Assembly (NCBI GenBank): GCA_009741485.1
Contig: CM019236.1
Location: forward strand, 32,016,505-32,080,504
Direction: 5' to 3'
Source: Malurus cyaneus samueli
Lineage: Eukaryota; Chordata; Aves; Passeriformes; Maluridae
DNA: 64,000 nucleotides
Below are positions 38,973-51,660 of the stretch, piece by piece. A program made the translations under genes and the position numbers. The stretch's first letter is position 1. Every line of letters starts with the position of its first letter. Below the pieces are notes generated by a model that had not been told where the DNA came from, did no database searches, and saw nothing but the letters and a program-made list of their open reading frames with translations.

Positions 38973-41900
38973 GTTGTTATTGTTATTCACACTTAGACAA
39001 CTCAATTACATAAAGTGATTTATATGAAGAACTCTGTATTGATAAGGTGAGAACGTGTACACGCCACAGTAGAACATTCTGTAGATACAGTGAAGTAGGA
39101 CCTTGATAGAAGGGATTATTTCCAAGAGCCTATATACAAATAAAGATAACTTTCATACTATATACAAACTTATATTCACAGAAAATATACTGATTCAGAA
39201 ATACAAGAGTTTTTTCTAGTGAATAATGATCAATACACATAAACACATGAGAAAAACTGGAATTTTCAGGGGGTCACCTGGACTTGCAAAATAAAAAAAT
39301 ACACAGCAATGTATTTTCACTTTTAAAGTTTGAAATGAGCAAAGATGAGGGACTTCAGATTTTTCTTACAATAGGCTGAAAATGAGAAGTGACAGAATAT
39401 GAAAACTACAAAGTGAAACAAACACGCTAAAAAAGCTTTATTACAAAAATAGCATCTGATTGTCAGTTATAACACACTACTATTTTTACATGACAATACT
39501 ATGTCCTGATCTTGCCATCTTAAGTGACAGAAATAATTTTAATTCATGTAAGTCAACTCTCCAGAGTCAGGATTGCAAAATTAAAATTGCAACAGAGATC
39601 TTTATAATGGAAATGAACACAAAACCAAGTGAAAGCCTTTGGTATTACTTAATTTTGATAAGGGATTAAAATAAATTATTGATTTCTATTGGATAACCTG
39701 ACCCTAAAAACTTTTTGAAAAAGTGATAGAAGCAACTCATAAACTTACTAAAACATAAGGAGCTTCCTTTACTGTAATCTCAGTGGGAGAAAACATCAGA
39801 GTAGCAGAATGATTTAATTGCTTCCTTGCGCCTGACTCTGCAAGCATTGTGTTCCTTCTCCTGGGGTGAACAAGGGTAGCAGGATTAAGTCCCTACTGCA
39901 AAGGTAGTGTGCAGCATTTTGTACAGCCCCACAGGAAAACTCAAGAGTATGAGGAGCAAACTCCCCCTGACTTACTCACAGCATCACTAAGGCAAAACCA
40001 GATCCTGCTTTACTGTACATTTATTTGTCAGTATTTTACATTATACTTTAAACAGAGACATGGAATTGATTCTTTGCTTTTAAATAAATAATCCCCTTAT
40101 TCAGAAACCCCATACTAGTCTTCTGGGTTTTTTTTATGGCTTCTTTTTGCATTAAGACAACTTGTGACATAAATAAAAATTTTAAAAAAAAAAAAGTAAA
40201 GTGCACGTATTTAAAACGGTGTACAGATTTCATAGTTGGATTGGTTTTGTGTTTGATAAGTGGTGAATTTACAATAAATCTACATGAATGCACAGTTCAT
40301 TTACCAGTCTTGAATTACTCAGTCTTGTCTGGGGCTGATCCACTTACGGCTCATGTAGGAACGATGTGGCCAGTTACGTGCCTGGTCTACCCACGCTCCA
40401 ACGGATTACATGGCTTCTAGGCTGGGGCTGACCTGCACCTGGCTGGCTGGAGCATGGGCTCAATGCCATGCTAATGTGACAACGTGACTTTGGAGAGAAC
40501 ACTTGGAACTATCTGCACCCTTCCAAGCAGACAAACCCTGGGATGCCGCACACTGACACCTGGCAACACACTGCACATCTACAGGGGAGCTTGTCTGAAC
40601 TATGGGGCTGTCAGCCACATGTGGCTTTTGTATTTGATGGGTCCACTGAATTTCAGGATTTCAGTTTGGAAATGACTCTCCCCAGTCCCAATGGCAATGA
40701 CAGATACTTCAATACTGGTATTCCTGCAACTGATGGCAACATACCCAAGAAGAATAATTTTAACATCAACCAGGAATGAAACCCATGGCTATTGGAGGAC
40801 TGGAGCAGGATTCTTCTCCACACTGTTGTTGCAAACGATCCCATTTGATAATCTCAAAATAGCTTTCGGCAAGTATTTTTCCAGGTGGAAATTCTTCAAT
40901 TTAATTTTCCAGGAATTGCAGAAAAATAGAATCACCTGCTCAAACTATGCCTCTTTCTCAGTTAGTTGTCTTATTGTTGTTATTTACAAGAGGTTAAATT
41001 ATTTCCAAGAATACAAGTGAACGTAATTTAGCTCTTTTGTACATAGCTCCCAGGACAATTAGGTTTGTTATACAACTGCATTTATGAAATATGGGAATCT
41101 AAGATAAAAGTCTCTTGTCCAGGTTAGTGGCAGAAATCTTCTGTATTTCATTGGGCCAGTTCTTGGAGAAGGGATTATTTCCTTGTTATAAACTAAATAA
41201 AACCATCTGATACAGACTCATACTTGACTCAGAACATAAGTTATATGGACCACAAGATGCTATTTTAAGGAATAACTGCTGAAAGAATAAGAATTAAAAA
41301 AACATTGACCATAAGCTACTTCAGAGTAGTATATGTGGGAATTACATGGTAGCTTCATTGCCATTACAAACAAATTACTCCTAGATAAAATTGCTTGTCA
41401 CTCACTGTGTTTTATGCTTCATGAAGTTTATGCAGTCAGCCACATCAATTGGATACATAAGCAGAAGCATACAGACACGAGAGCCTGTTTGCACTATAAG
41501 AAAGCACTAGCTTTCAGTAGAATAGTTAATTTAAAATACATAGAGCTTTGCTGAAAGATTTTTCCATGTCTACAAGTAGTTCTTAAGGAGATAATCTTTA
41601 CACCACACTTTTTATCACACTTTTATAGCATTTACCCTACAGATGTGAAGCAGGGTGGCTTCAGCAGAGGGAAAACAGAATAGTTGTATACTATACTCCA
41701 ACAATATTTGGTACCAATGGGGCCCGTTCTCCTATTCAATTCCAATGAAGTCAGTGCAGAAAACCTTTAAAAATGGTTAAATTCTGAACCACAGTCCTAC
41801 TCAAATGCTACTGGAAATCCCTTTCAAATATTATTTTCAACATCGGTTCCATGCAGAGATGATGGTGCCACAGAGAGTTGGTTATTTAATCTGAAGGTGT

Positions 41901-42206
41901 GTACTTATCTTACTTACTGTGTTGCCAAGCTGGTGTCCTGAAAGTGCTAAACTAGAACGGGATCTTCATCATAAAGGCAATTTTTCTATTAATTATTCAC
42001 TTATGCTTCATAAGGGTTATTCAGACAGCAGTGTCAATTGAGTAAGTGAGCACAGGCGTACAGGGAGGTGGAACACAACACCAACCAGCTCGCTGTGCAA
42101 TTTGGGCAGTGTGAAGGACCAGATCCCTAGTGAAGTAATTCAGAACTTTAGCTGAAGAAAATGGAAATTGAACTTTGCCTTCTAGGTGTACAATGGTGAG
42201 AAAAGT

Positions 42207-42288
42207 CACACTGAAATTATTATGAACAATGAGATGAACTGATGAACAATGAACTGATCCCACACTGAAATTATTATGAACAATGAGA
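42207..42288 (+). repeat. Local 28-bp direct repeat
   Basis: A 28-base unit beginning CACACTGAAATTATTATGAA occurs at 42207 and again, identical, at 42261, giving a period of 54 bases. It looks like a small local tandem duplication. Confidence 0.85.
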
Positions 42289-44228
42289 AACACTTTATGC
42301 TGGGAAATTTGCTGTCATTGTAAAATAGAAATTTTGTAAAAACAGTGGGCATTTCTGGCAGCTTTGAGCCTGGACAGCTTATGGACATCCAGTCACTGGG
42401 CTGGAGCAGCTTTTGGCTGTTCTTTCAGAATTCTACTTTAAGATTGAATTCCTTTTACACAGGATACGCGAGTGAGCATCTCCCTCCATCCCATTCCACT
42501 TTTTTCTCTACCAGCCAGCAGAGCTGTTGTCTTGTACTCAAAGAGCAGATAAGCATCCAAGTATCCACAACCCATTTACCCCAGCAGTAGAAAGCTGCCT
42601 TGGTAAGTATAACCATTTTTCAGTCTCCACAGAAAACACCACTCAACTGAAATTTGTCCTATTACCTTTGGATCTGAGGTGCCATTGGCACAGTTATTCA
42701 GCGATTTGAAAAATGATTTGCCCAACAGATGCAAGGCAGTGGGAGCCATGAGGTGTCTTATTTTGGAGGGGAAAAAATTATTTTTAATACCTTCCAAGAT
42801 AAATTTGTTGATGTGGACAAGCAGACAGAGGAAAGAAATTGAGATACATTTTAAAACAGTATAGAAATGCCATTACTGGATACCAGTCCTTGATGGTATT
42901 TGTAAAGTTCTTCCTATAAGCTGTTGACACCAGCTGTGAACTGAAATATTTCCAGTATGTTGAGATTTCAGTCTCTCTCACTCCCTACCTACCCTCTGTG
43001 GGGAGCAGTCTCTGCTGCTGATGCCCTCCCTTTGCAGAGCACACCAGAGCTCTTAGAGCTCTGAAGGTCAGGTATGAGTTTTTCTTTCCGTGTGGGAGTT
43101 GTTACACCAAGGTGGCATGAAGTAAAAAAAGAAATAAAAGAGTAATGCACTGAACAGAGATTGGACTCTAGTCTGATTTCTTGATTTGAAATGTCAGAGC
43201 AGTGGATCTGGGCATCACAGTATTTTGTAAGTGCCCACATTTTACACTGCCCTTCCTTTAGGTCACTCCTCTGACTGATTTTGCTAACTCGGGAAAGGAT
43301 TCCCTGTTTCGAGCACTGTCATCAGAAACAAAAGCACTTGGTGACTCCTCTGGAATAGACTGTACTGCGGAGTCAGCTCTGTATTTTAGGTCACAAGTTT
43401 CCAGTTGAGCTCAGAATCTGGGTTTTAAGTTTGCTTTTGATTGCTTTGCTGTTCCTGTCAGTAGAGGGCACCGCAGTTTTGTACACACACCTACCTTTCC
43501 ATCGTGTACGCCCACGGGGGCAAATGTTAAAGAGATGGACAGCACTATCGTTAAGACAGGTAAGGATTCTGGACCAGTGAAAGATCTTGAATACAACGAC
43601 AAGTTTTTGCTCACAATGTGAGAAGCTCATCCTAAAAAACGCTAAGAGATAAGGGGCGTTGCTTGTTTTATGGTTAGGATTAATACTGACTCTGCAGGTA
43701 GCTAGGATTTAATGTCTTAGGAGAAGATACGAGTAGCAGACACTGCAGCTCCTAGTTTCCTTCCTTTATTTCATTAGTATCTCACTTTTTTCTTCATGAT
43801 ATCACATAATATTAAATAGTCCTAATATGAATTTTGTACTGTTTTCTCTACCATTGTTTTCTGTTGTTAACTCTTACCATATACTGTTACATACAAACAA
43901 ATATAACAGGAAAACAGTGAAGGACAAAGGGTATGAATGAGAAACAAACAGAGTGGAGCAGAGAAAAACAGACAAGACAAAATGTGCTGAGCCTTCTGTT
44001 ACACAGATGTGAGCATGGCATTGCCATTGTGAGCACAATACACATACAAAACAATGCTGAAACAGGTCACAGAAATGCACTGAAACTTCATGAACTCTTA
44101 ATTGCACAAAAGACTCGAACAAACAAATTATGACATCTGAAGTAATTTCTTAACATTCATTCCAGTCCTTTCATTCTTTAAAAGTCAGCCAAACTACAGA
44201 AAGATGAACATTAGTTGCTTTCTCCCTG

Positions 44229-44231
44229 TTT

Positions 44232-44263
<32 letters not shown>

Positions 44264-44270
44264 TTGTTGT
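44229..44270 (+). repeat. TTTTG microsatellite
   Basis: TTTTG is tandemly repeated with longer T runs at both ends. In the sense of SLC24A2 it would read CAAAA repeats in the possible 3' UTR. Confidence 0.9.
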
Positions 44271-45513
44271 TCTAGATTTTGATCTTCTCCTTCTCTCACT
44301 ATTTCAGAAAAAGGATGTTGCATTTTCACTCCTTCCTAAATTCTTTAGACATGTACACTTCCAGCAATACTGAAGAATTTTCATGGAAGTTTCTTGCAGC
44401 TCCGCTGTATTTAAATTGTGTTTCTCCTATCTAGTCTCAAGAATATAACAGCAAATGTCAACTGCCCCAGCCATCAACAGCTGGGGTCTCTTCCAGCAAT
44501 AACTATATGTAGCTGTGAAGGTCCTACACTCCAAGTAATAGTGAAAGCCTGAAAAATATATATTCACTTAAGCAGTTAGGTTGGCCACTTTATAACTACT
44601 TCTATTTTCTGTATGAAATACTATGCATAAGCAAATTAGCCTTTTTATTCTGGCATAAAAGGCAAACTCATAATCATAACAGCATCTGAAAGCCATTGGT
44701 ACTGTTGATATTGCTGCATTAGAAAAAATGGTGTGTTCACATAGCTGTATGATGTCACTGCATGCTGTGTTGCTATTACAGAAGAAAGTATCCCCATTCT
44801 GGTCTTTGCATGAGAATGCAATGAAAATCTGCACCAGTTACAAAATGGTCAGGCATCACGGCTCCTTCAGTGCCAGAGACAGAGTTTCTGGAACCTGAAG
44901 AGTTTTGCAAGATGTAAAAAACCACCAATTAACATCCTGCTGATTGCCTTTACAGACCTGTGATGCAGATGATCAACACACTGATTAGTTCCCTGGTTTT
45001 GCTGAAATCACATCATATAAATCCACTTACATGAAGAGACATCACAAGCTCTTCCCTGTCCGTGACTCATCGCTTGGTGTATGCCTTCCACTCCGCAGTT
45101 TCAGCAGGTCATTGGAAAATCTGTCCCAGGGTGTGTGTGGGGGGTGGTGCCTCCACAAAGTCAATATTAGCAGTCCCCTAAGAAGAGGAGAGCTGTAGGA
45201 ACTGAGCACACTGCGAGTCTGTGTATTCTACTGAAGAGAACAAGCAGGTATGGACTGTAGGCAGAGGAGAAGCAGTAACTCTCACTGTTGCCGTGCGTAC
45301 GTAGCGTGCCCAGTGCTGAGCAGCGAGGATGTTCTGCAGCAAGGAAACCCTCGGTGCACCTGGACTCAGCCCTTCATGCGTAACTGCACTGTCCAGTGGC
45401 AGTCATTCTTCAGCTCTGACATCGACCTTTGTATCCTTTTTCTTTCACTCTTTTAAAAATGAGGAACAGGAATTTACAGATCATGGTTATCCCATTGAAG
45501 CTTTCCATTGTGG

Positions 45514-45646
45514 TTTTTTTTTTGTTTGTTTTTTTTTTTTTGTTGTTTTGTTTTTGTTTTTTGCTGTTTTTTTTTTTTTTTTTGTTTTTTTTAATCTATA
45601 TTTGTTTTGATTTTTCTTTCTTTCTTTTTTTTTTTTTTTTTTTTTT
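45514..45646 (-). repeat. Long T-rich (A-rich in SLC24A2 sense) low-complexity tract
   Basis: About 130 bases are almost entirely T with scattered G and C. They start 25 bases past the SLC24A2 stop codon, so the mRNA would carry an A-rich tract at the very start of its 3' UTR. Such tracts vary in length and are prone to sequencing error. The plus-strand ORF running through it is a composition artefact. Confidence 0.9.
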
Positions 45647-45671
45647 GGCTGCCAAGAAACAGCACTGTCCA

Positions 45672-45921
45672 CTAGATGGAGACAGGACACTGGATCACTT
45701 TGTCCTCCAGGAGGACACTGACAATCAGGAACACAAAATAAAGCCCAAACATGAGGAAACCCAGGATTTTATTCATCCTCCACTTGCAGGAAGCAATGGA
45801 GAGGATGACAAAGAGCAGCATGATGAACAGGAGGACAATCGCACAGAACAAACCGTTGCTGCTGACTGTCACCGGGGCAAAGCTGTTAATCACAGCATAC
45901 AGGAGCCATGGAAGAGGAAGG
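45672..45921 (-). CDS. SLC24A2: SLC24A2 terminal coding exon (NCKX2 C-terminus)
   Basis: This is the last coding exon of the plasma-membrane exchanger that uses Na+ and K+ gradients to extrude Ca2+, mainly in neurons and cones. The acceptor is the AG at 45923-45922 after a pyrimidine-rich tract. The first base completes the glycine codon begun in the exon at 47968-48134. The exon then encodes LPLPWLLYAVINSF and the final hydrophobic membrane segments, with landmarks SSNGLFCAIVLLFI and CKWRMNKILGF. It ends in CPVSI before a TAG stop at 45672-45674. The family's C-terminus is expected here and looks complete. The CPVSI ending and other positions fit NCKX2 better than the rod paralogue NCKX1 (SLC24A1), from memory of the family. 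The 171-residue ORF on the opposite strand is a shadow. Confidence 0.95.
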
Positions 45922-47967
45922 CTGTTAAGAGACAGAAAAATTAATTTAAAACGTTGCAGAAGTCCAGAAACGAGCACTAGGAAGTTTTTGGAGACAATTC
46001 AAAATACAACCAAAGGCTCCTGCTAAAGTGAGGCAGAAGTATCAGTTTTTCCAATATTTGCATAAATATAATGCAAGATTTCTCACGATTCTTGGGACAA
46101 CACATGGGATTTATGCCCCCCACTCTTCCACTAATTATACTGGTGAATTTTATTTCCCCTGCTGGCAAATCACCTGGCATCCTGTCTGTGAGCAGGAAAC
46201 CCCCCCCTTCATTTGTTTCGAGATTTCACAGCGTCCACAGAAGAAGCTCCACAGAAGAAGCTATTTGCACTCTTCCCAAGAGCTGGCCTGACCATAGGGT
46301 GGGTTGCATAGAAACATGCCCTTGCCACGAAGAACCAGCACTGTGCAAGGCACTGCCTGCAAAATTTGGCCCTTAAATACCTTTATCCACATTTACTGTA
46401 TAAACCTCTGTTAAACTGTGAACTTCAACTGAACTTCAGCTTAACTTCTATTTCTGTGTTTGCTGTCATTGCATTTCTTATCTCTCACGCCACAGAATGA
46501 GACAATATCCCTCTGCAAGATGTCAAGCTGAAATAAATATTTAAGACACTGATTGGAGCTTAGCAGGCTTAGAAAGCATGAAGTGAGTTGTCAGAAGCTC
46601 ACAACATTAAAACTTTGAATAAGCAGCTCAGGAGAGAATAATTTATTACAGCTGCAGTACTAACTACACCAGTCTATAGCTCAGCTGTGCCATTTCTGCT
46701 GTAAATGTAGCAGACTGGTGCAGGACAAAACCATTTCCATTGGCAGGGTGTCTAACATGTTTCAAAAAGCAAGAAAGCACAGTAAAGCAGAAAAAAATTT
46801 GTAATGCATCTTATGTACTCAAAATTGGAGGACATGGTTTTCATTTATTTTACAGGTTCGCTGCATAGAGAAAGACATATTTGAAAGACTTAATGCTTCT
46901 GGATTAATAGAAAAAGAAAGTGGCTGGGTTGTCCTATGTCTAAAGGCACTGCCATTAGCTAACAGATAAAGTGGAAAAGGTATTTGCCATCCATTCTAAC
47001 TTTAGGATCCCTATCTGTACGTTTGTGCAGTTGATGGTATATTTTCAGCTGTGAAAACCAGGATCTCTTCTGCAACTCGGCTGTTTGGCACTGTGACCGT
47101 GACTAGAACTGTTCTCTCCTCTTTGTATGTGATTTCTCCAAAGATAGAGAAATTGAGACTGTGGACATGATTCTCATTACCTCCATCCTGTGTTGAAGAT
47201 AGAAATGTGGCAACAGAGTTTATCTGTGTATTTCCTGCACATTTTTGAAACACTGAGGCATAGATTACACTGTTTCTGAAACCAATATACTTTGGCAGGT
47301 CAAAAGGTCAAAAAAGAATTTGAATTTCAACATCATGCCACAAATCATTGCCCTAGAGCTGCCATGAAGCAGTAAAGTGTAAATAGAAAATTTCTGCACA
47401 ATCTCATGTAGCTTCACATTGTCAGAGCTATAAAAGGGGTTCTTTTTGTTAACAGAGAATTGGTTTGCAATTTGGGACTTGTCAGGTATAGAAAAAAAAT
47501 TAATCACATGTCAACAGCAGCCTAAATGAGCTACACAAGACAATGACTTTCTGTTTTTGTTACATCAAACATGAATACTGCAGAGGCAATGAATTGTTCC
47601 TGATCATCATTTGTAAAGAAAGCTCTAGTATAAGCACAATGAGTGGTAGCAGAAAGCAAACAGCAACCTGACAAAAGCATAAAAAGCTTTGAAATTCCTT
47701 TTCGGAACAATGCTCTTGCACAGTTTGAAAGTGCAATTCACTTGCATAGGCTTCCCTGTAATATCAAAGCAAGACTTAGGCAACAAATTTATAGCATTCC
47801 TTCATGCAGATGCCTATAAACTTCAGAGTACTGCCACAGTAACATTCACTGCATATTTGCACCACTCTCCTTTTTAAAGATTGCTGCCTGTGGGCAATAT
47901 CACAGCAATGTGCTAAGAACAAAAGACTTGTTTAAAACAGACACAATTTTCTTGGTGTAGAACTTAC
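45922..47967 (-). other. SLC24A2 intron (about 2.0 kb)
   Basis: The intron has a GT donor at 47967-47966 and an AG acceptor at 45923-45922. Short ORFs inside show no recognisable content. Confidence 0.9.
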
Positions 47968-48134
47968 CCCACTGTGATGTCAAATATGTTGCTTCCAACA
48001 GAACTGGATACAGCCATGTCCCCCAGACCTTTGCGTGCTACAATAACACTGGTAATAAGGTCAGGAATGGATGTGCCAGCAGCTAGAATAGTCAATCCCA
48101 TGATTTCTTCACTAATACCAATGGTTTCTCCAAC
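47968..48134 (-). CDS. SLC24A2: SLC24A2 exon encoding the alpha-2 repeat
   Basis: This 167-base exon encodes the second cation-binding alpha repeat of the exchanger. It begins [13 protein letters not shown], continues through [16 protein letters not shown] and [18 protein letters not shown], and ends in ITVG with the last glycine codon split. The two acidic residues that correspond to the ion-coordinating Asp548 and Asp575 of mammalian NCKX2 are present at exon residues 25 and 52, 27 apart as in the family. The transport site therefore looks intact. Splice sites are canonical: TTTTAG before GTTGGAGAAACC, and GTAAGT after the final GG. The phase joins correctly to both neighbouring exons. Confidence 0.97.
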
Positions 48135-48547
48135 CTAAAAGGGTTTAAGAAAAACAGAAAAAAGTGTCCTGCAGTGAAGAAATGTTTTCAGCTGTCCTGG
48201 ACTCACCAGCTAGCTTGGAGAATAACAGGTAAGACCATAGAAATACTAGTTGTCATGTATTTCCCCATCTATTAGGAGAAAGATTGTCAAATAGAAGTAT
48301 AAGGTATTGGCAGGCAGTTGCTGATGGTTCTGATGTTACAAGAATGATCAAGTCCTGCGGTCAGGCCAACCACAGCTCTCTGAACCACTTTCCATTTAGT
48401 GAGTACTGATTTACTTGTTCCATGGTTACAGCTCCCGAAATAAAGCATTACCCTGCGTGAGCTAGATGGACTCTGATTCTAAATGATCTTTTCCAGTGAG
48501 AAACATAATGGCATGGCTTTTATTTTGTACCAGCATCCTCTCCTTAC
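48135..48547 (-). other. SLC24A2 intron (413 bp)
   Basis: This short intron lies between the exons at 48548-48637 and 47968-48134, with a GTAAGG donor and a TTTTAG acceptor. Nothing else was seen in it. Confidence 0.9.
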
Positions 48548-48637
48548 CTGGTGTGCCCACCAGACCATCAAGTAAGAAAAGAATGCAATCCAGCTGATAG
48601 AGCCAAAAAACGTGATGGGAAAAAATTTTCTTGATGT
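48548..48637 (-). CDS. SLC24A2: SLC24A2 exon (membrane segment before alpha-2)
   Basis: This 90-base exon encodes exactly 30 residues in phase 0: a short TSRKFFPITFFGS block followed by the membrane segment SWIAFFSYLMVWWAHQ. This directly precedes the alpha-2 repeat in all NCKX1/NCKX2 proteins. The acceptor is TTTCAG and the donor GTAAGG. The preceding exon ends VRKP, giving an uninterrupted RKP-TSRKFF join that resembles the mammalian protein. Confidence 0.96.
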
Positions 48638-50439
48638 CTGAAACAGAAACAAGGAGAAACAGTGAAAATCTCTACTGAAAGGTGACATGCTTTACTCTTA
48701 TTTGCTTCCCAATATTAGACTGAGTTCTCAATTTTTCTGACGGCCTGTTCCGAGCAGCTGTTCTGATTATCATCAGATGATCAAAATACATGTCAAGACA
48801 AGTAAGAAAAGGAGGTCCTGACATCGGTATATACTTACCAATGCCTCACTCATTCAATTGCTTCAATCCCAAAATAAGACCTCCTAAGAACTTGTACGAT
48901 GAATGGCAAGTTTTGGGTTGTCATTTGTATAATAATTTGTTATGATGCAATTTGCATGTGTTTAGCTTAATAGTGGCCCAACTTCTAAAACTACTGATAA
49001 TTTCATGCTTATTCAAGTGCTAAAACAGGTGCCTGTATCTTTCCTTTGTACATTAAAAACTTCGTGCAACAAATTTCACAGTCAGTGTAACAAAGACTGC
49101 CATATGGCAAAGCTAAAAACACGCACACCTAAAATTTATTATAGCATTTACTTTCCTTGTGAAAAATATTAACTTTCTTGATAGAAGATATGTTAAGCAT
49201 GTATCCTCCATCCTTCATTTTGTAGATAAATTTGTTATAAAAACATGCAAAGCATATTGTCAGGACTTGCAATGAATTAAAAACTCTGTAACACCGAAGT
49301 AACTTAATTTGCATTTCACTATCTCCCTTACTAGTGTCAGATTTTGAACAGATAGTGTTCTTGCAACCAATAAATGGGTTGTATTCAGAGTAATGATTTA
49401 TTTTAGTTCTTTCCAATCTTTTAGCATTTAATGTATTTCCTATTGACTAACGGGATCTATGTAACAAAAAGAGGTCAACTACTAAAGGAAACAAAACTGC
49501 AGTACTGCACCACACAAACTATCTAAATCAAATCAGTATTCAAAATGAGATTTGTACTGTGAATGAATTCTACCAGTCTTCATGGTCATTGACCTTCTGA
49601 ACACAGATCTCACCCCAGATGATTTCTGACATGTGACTAGCAGACACCTACAAATTTTCATGAATAACCATTAGGATTGCTTGTGGAAATAACTTGTAAC
49701 ACTCTGAATGCCTGTTTGAGCTGCTCTCAGTCCTGCACTACTTCCTGCTCTGTCCTTACTAAATCCACTTCCACTCCAGAAATTTTTGTACCCCCTTTCG
49801 TTGCAGATCATGCCCCTGCCACACCAAAAGGCTCATTTGACTGTGTGCCATTTCTACATGTTGTGGGAGCAGACAGGATTGCAAGGCTTTCCCTGAATGT
49901 AACTTTTGGAGAGCAAACACCATTTGTTCTGATGCAAGCTTCTTCAAGCCATAATAAGCACTTGTTTTCCTTACAGAGCTGCACAGCCAGCCTTTTTTAT
50001 ATAACAAATACAAGAAGAGATGATCAGTGTGTTGGGCTGACAATTAAAGCTGGTCAAACAGGAATGTCACTAGTTTTAGTCAGCTGAACCTGCAAACAAT
50101 GAGGCTGGTCTGTAGCTCAGTGACACATTGCAGACTCTTTCTGAGAATGTAACTGGAATGAGCTCAGGCCATTAACTAATACAAAAGAAATAAAGTCAGC
50201 AATGGCAACTGTGCACCCTCATCTACAGCACGGGACAAGAGAAGGTTTTCCTTCAGCAGGTGCAGCTGCAGGCTGTGCTACACAGTATTTACTCATTCCC
50301 TATGTGCGCTTTGCACAATGCTAAATGTGCCCCTAAAAACTGGGCATGTAAACATCGATTAGCACAACCAATAACAGGTCACAACTGAAAATACACAGGA
50401 ACACACATTAAAATTGGTACAGATTTAACAACACTACTA

Positions 50440-50715
50440 ACTAGAGGGATCGAACACTTCTCCTATGAGGAAAGGCTGAGAGAATTGGGATTGTTCACCC
50501 TGGAGAAGAGACAGCTTTGGAGTAACTTAATTGCAGCCTCCCAGTACCTGAAGGGAGCCTACAATAAAGACGAAGAGGCACTTTTTAGAAGGGCATGTAG
50601 TGACAGGACAAGGGAAAATGGCTTCAAACTGAAAGAGAGCAGGTTTAGATTGGATTTAATACAAGGGTGGTGAGGCACTGGAACAGGTTGCCCAGAGAAG
50701 TTGTGAATGCCCCAT
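50440..50715 (+). mobile_element. CR1 LINE 3' fragment, left part (interrupted)
   Basis: Translation gives YEERLRELGLFTLEKRQLW, then AASQYLKGAY and SDRTRENGFKLKESRFRLD, the C-terminal end of CR1 ORF2, and RHWNRLPREVVN. The match stops at GAATGCCCCAT, where an LTR is inserted, and resumes at 51509. Confidence 0.9.
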
Positions 50716-51508
50716 TGTCTTGGGTTGATTTTTGTGCCAATTTTGGTCTGTATTCCTTTTCCGTTGGCATATATGCCCAAAAAGATGTTTGTATCTTTAA
50801 ATGTAACCCGGAAGAAGGAGCAGGAGCTGCTGGGAAGGCAGTGCGGACAGTTTAACAGCCAGCGCTGCCCCATGATCCGGGCTTCTCGAGCTCAGCTCTG
50901 GCTCTGCTTCTCGCCGTGGGAGTCCTTGCTTGCTGCGTGCAGCAGAGTTACAGAGTTAGCAGTTTTGGCTAGCTCAGTTTGTTGGCTTCGGAGGCTTTTC
51001 CTCGGACATCCCCTCTACGTCTCCTGCGGTTCTGCTCCTGGGGCGCTCCCGCCGAGAGAGGGGCTGCGCGGCTCCATCTTGTCCGGGATTCAGGGGGCAG
51101 ACCGGGCTGCCAGCGGAGGCACGCCAAGCCCTCTGATCCGTCCACGGGGAAGAGGGGACTGTGGTACGGTTTTTTTTTTCGGGTTTTCTTTTTGTCACTG
51201 TTACAAGAACGGCCACATGGGTTTTCTTTTGTTTCTTTTCCCAGCCGTCTTGTCTACGCCGCGTGGTGAGTTTTAAATATCTGACAGTTACTCTTTATCT
51301 GTGTCCTTGTGATGTAACGGTTACTCTTTATCTGTGTCCTGTGGGCACTGTGTTTTTGTTAATAAACTACCTTTTTTTCTCTTCACTTTTTTGCCCAGCA
51401 TCTATTTCTTGTTGGTGGGGAAAAAAAATATCAAATTTATTTTCATTTCAGAGGAAACGTTTCCCTGTAACGTTTTTTCTCTGAAAACATTGTCTCAAAA
51501 CCAAGACA
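50716..51508 (+). mobile_element. Solo LTR inserted in CR1
   Basis: The element starts TGTCTTGG and ends CCAAGACA, giving 8-bp inverted termini, and is 793 bp long. CCAT occurs on both sides, with two extra A on the right, as an imperfect target duplication. The interrupted CR1 resumes in register. AATAAA at 51361-51366 and the T/GT-rich stretch after it set plus orientation, opposite to SLC24A2. A 21-base unit starting GTTACTCTTTATCTGTG is repeated exactly at 51287-51307 and 51320-51340 just before the polyadenylation signal. No internal retroviral genes are present. Confidence 0.8.
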
Positions 51509-51660
51509 AACCATTCCTGGAAGTGTTCAAGGCAAGATTGGACTGGGTTCTGAGCAACATGGTCTACTGAGGATGTCCCTGCCTCTGTCATGGGGGTGAG
51601 GAATAGATGATCTTTAAGATTCCTTCTGACCTAAACCATTCTATGAATCTTTGATTCTAA
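51509..51660 (+). mobile_element. CR1 LINE 3' fragment, right part and 3' terminus
   Basis: TTCCTGGAAGTGTTCAAGGC continues the CR1 ORF2 C-terminal region from 50715. It is followed by the characteristic tail: AGATGATCTTTAAGATTCC, then CCATTCTATGAATCTTTGAT. Confidence 0.9.

Larger units (their letters stand above)
38973..45671 (-). other. Probable SLC24A2 3' UTR and downstream sequence
   Basis: This AT-rich interval downstream of the SLC24A2 stop codon has no other gene recognised in it. It contains a 28-bp direct repeat (42207-42234 and 42261-42288), a TTTTG microsatellite (44229-44270) and a T-rich tract close to the stop (45514-45646). The extent of the real UTR cannot be fixed from sequence alone. 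Confidence 0.3.

Noticed and set aside
6226..45000. ACER2, the expected 3' neighbour of SLC24A2 from mammalian gene order
   Set aside because: I looked for its C-terminal exon on the plus strand and did not recognise it. It may lie beyond the window.
45429..45944. 171-residue plus-strand ORF
   Set aside because: It runs through a T-rich low-complexity tract and antisense to the SLC24A2 terminal exon.
49677..50087. 136-residue plus-strand ORF in the large intron
   Set aside because: It has no recognisable family, is on the strand opposite to the host gene and shows no splice or promoter context. Chance is adequate in this much DNA.
50716..51508. Short ORFs at 50707-51276 as a gene
   Set aside because: They lie inside the solo LTR and lack retroviral protein motifs.
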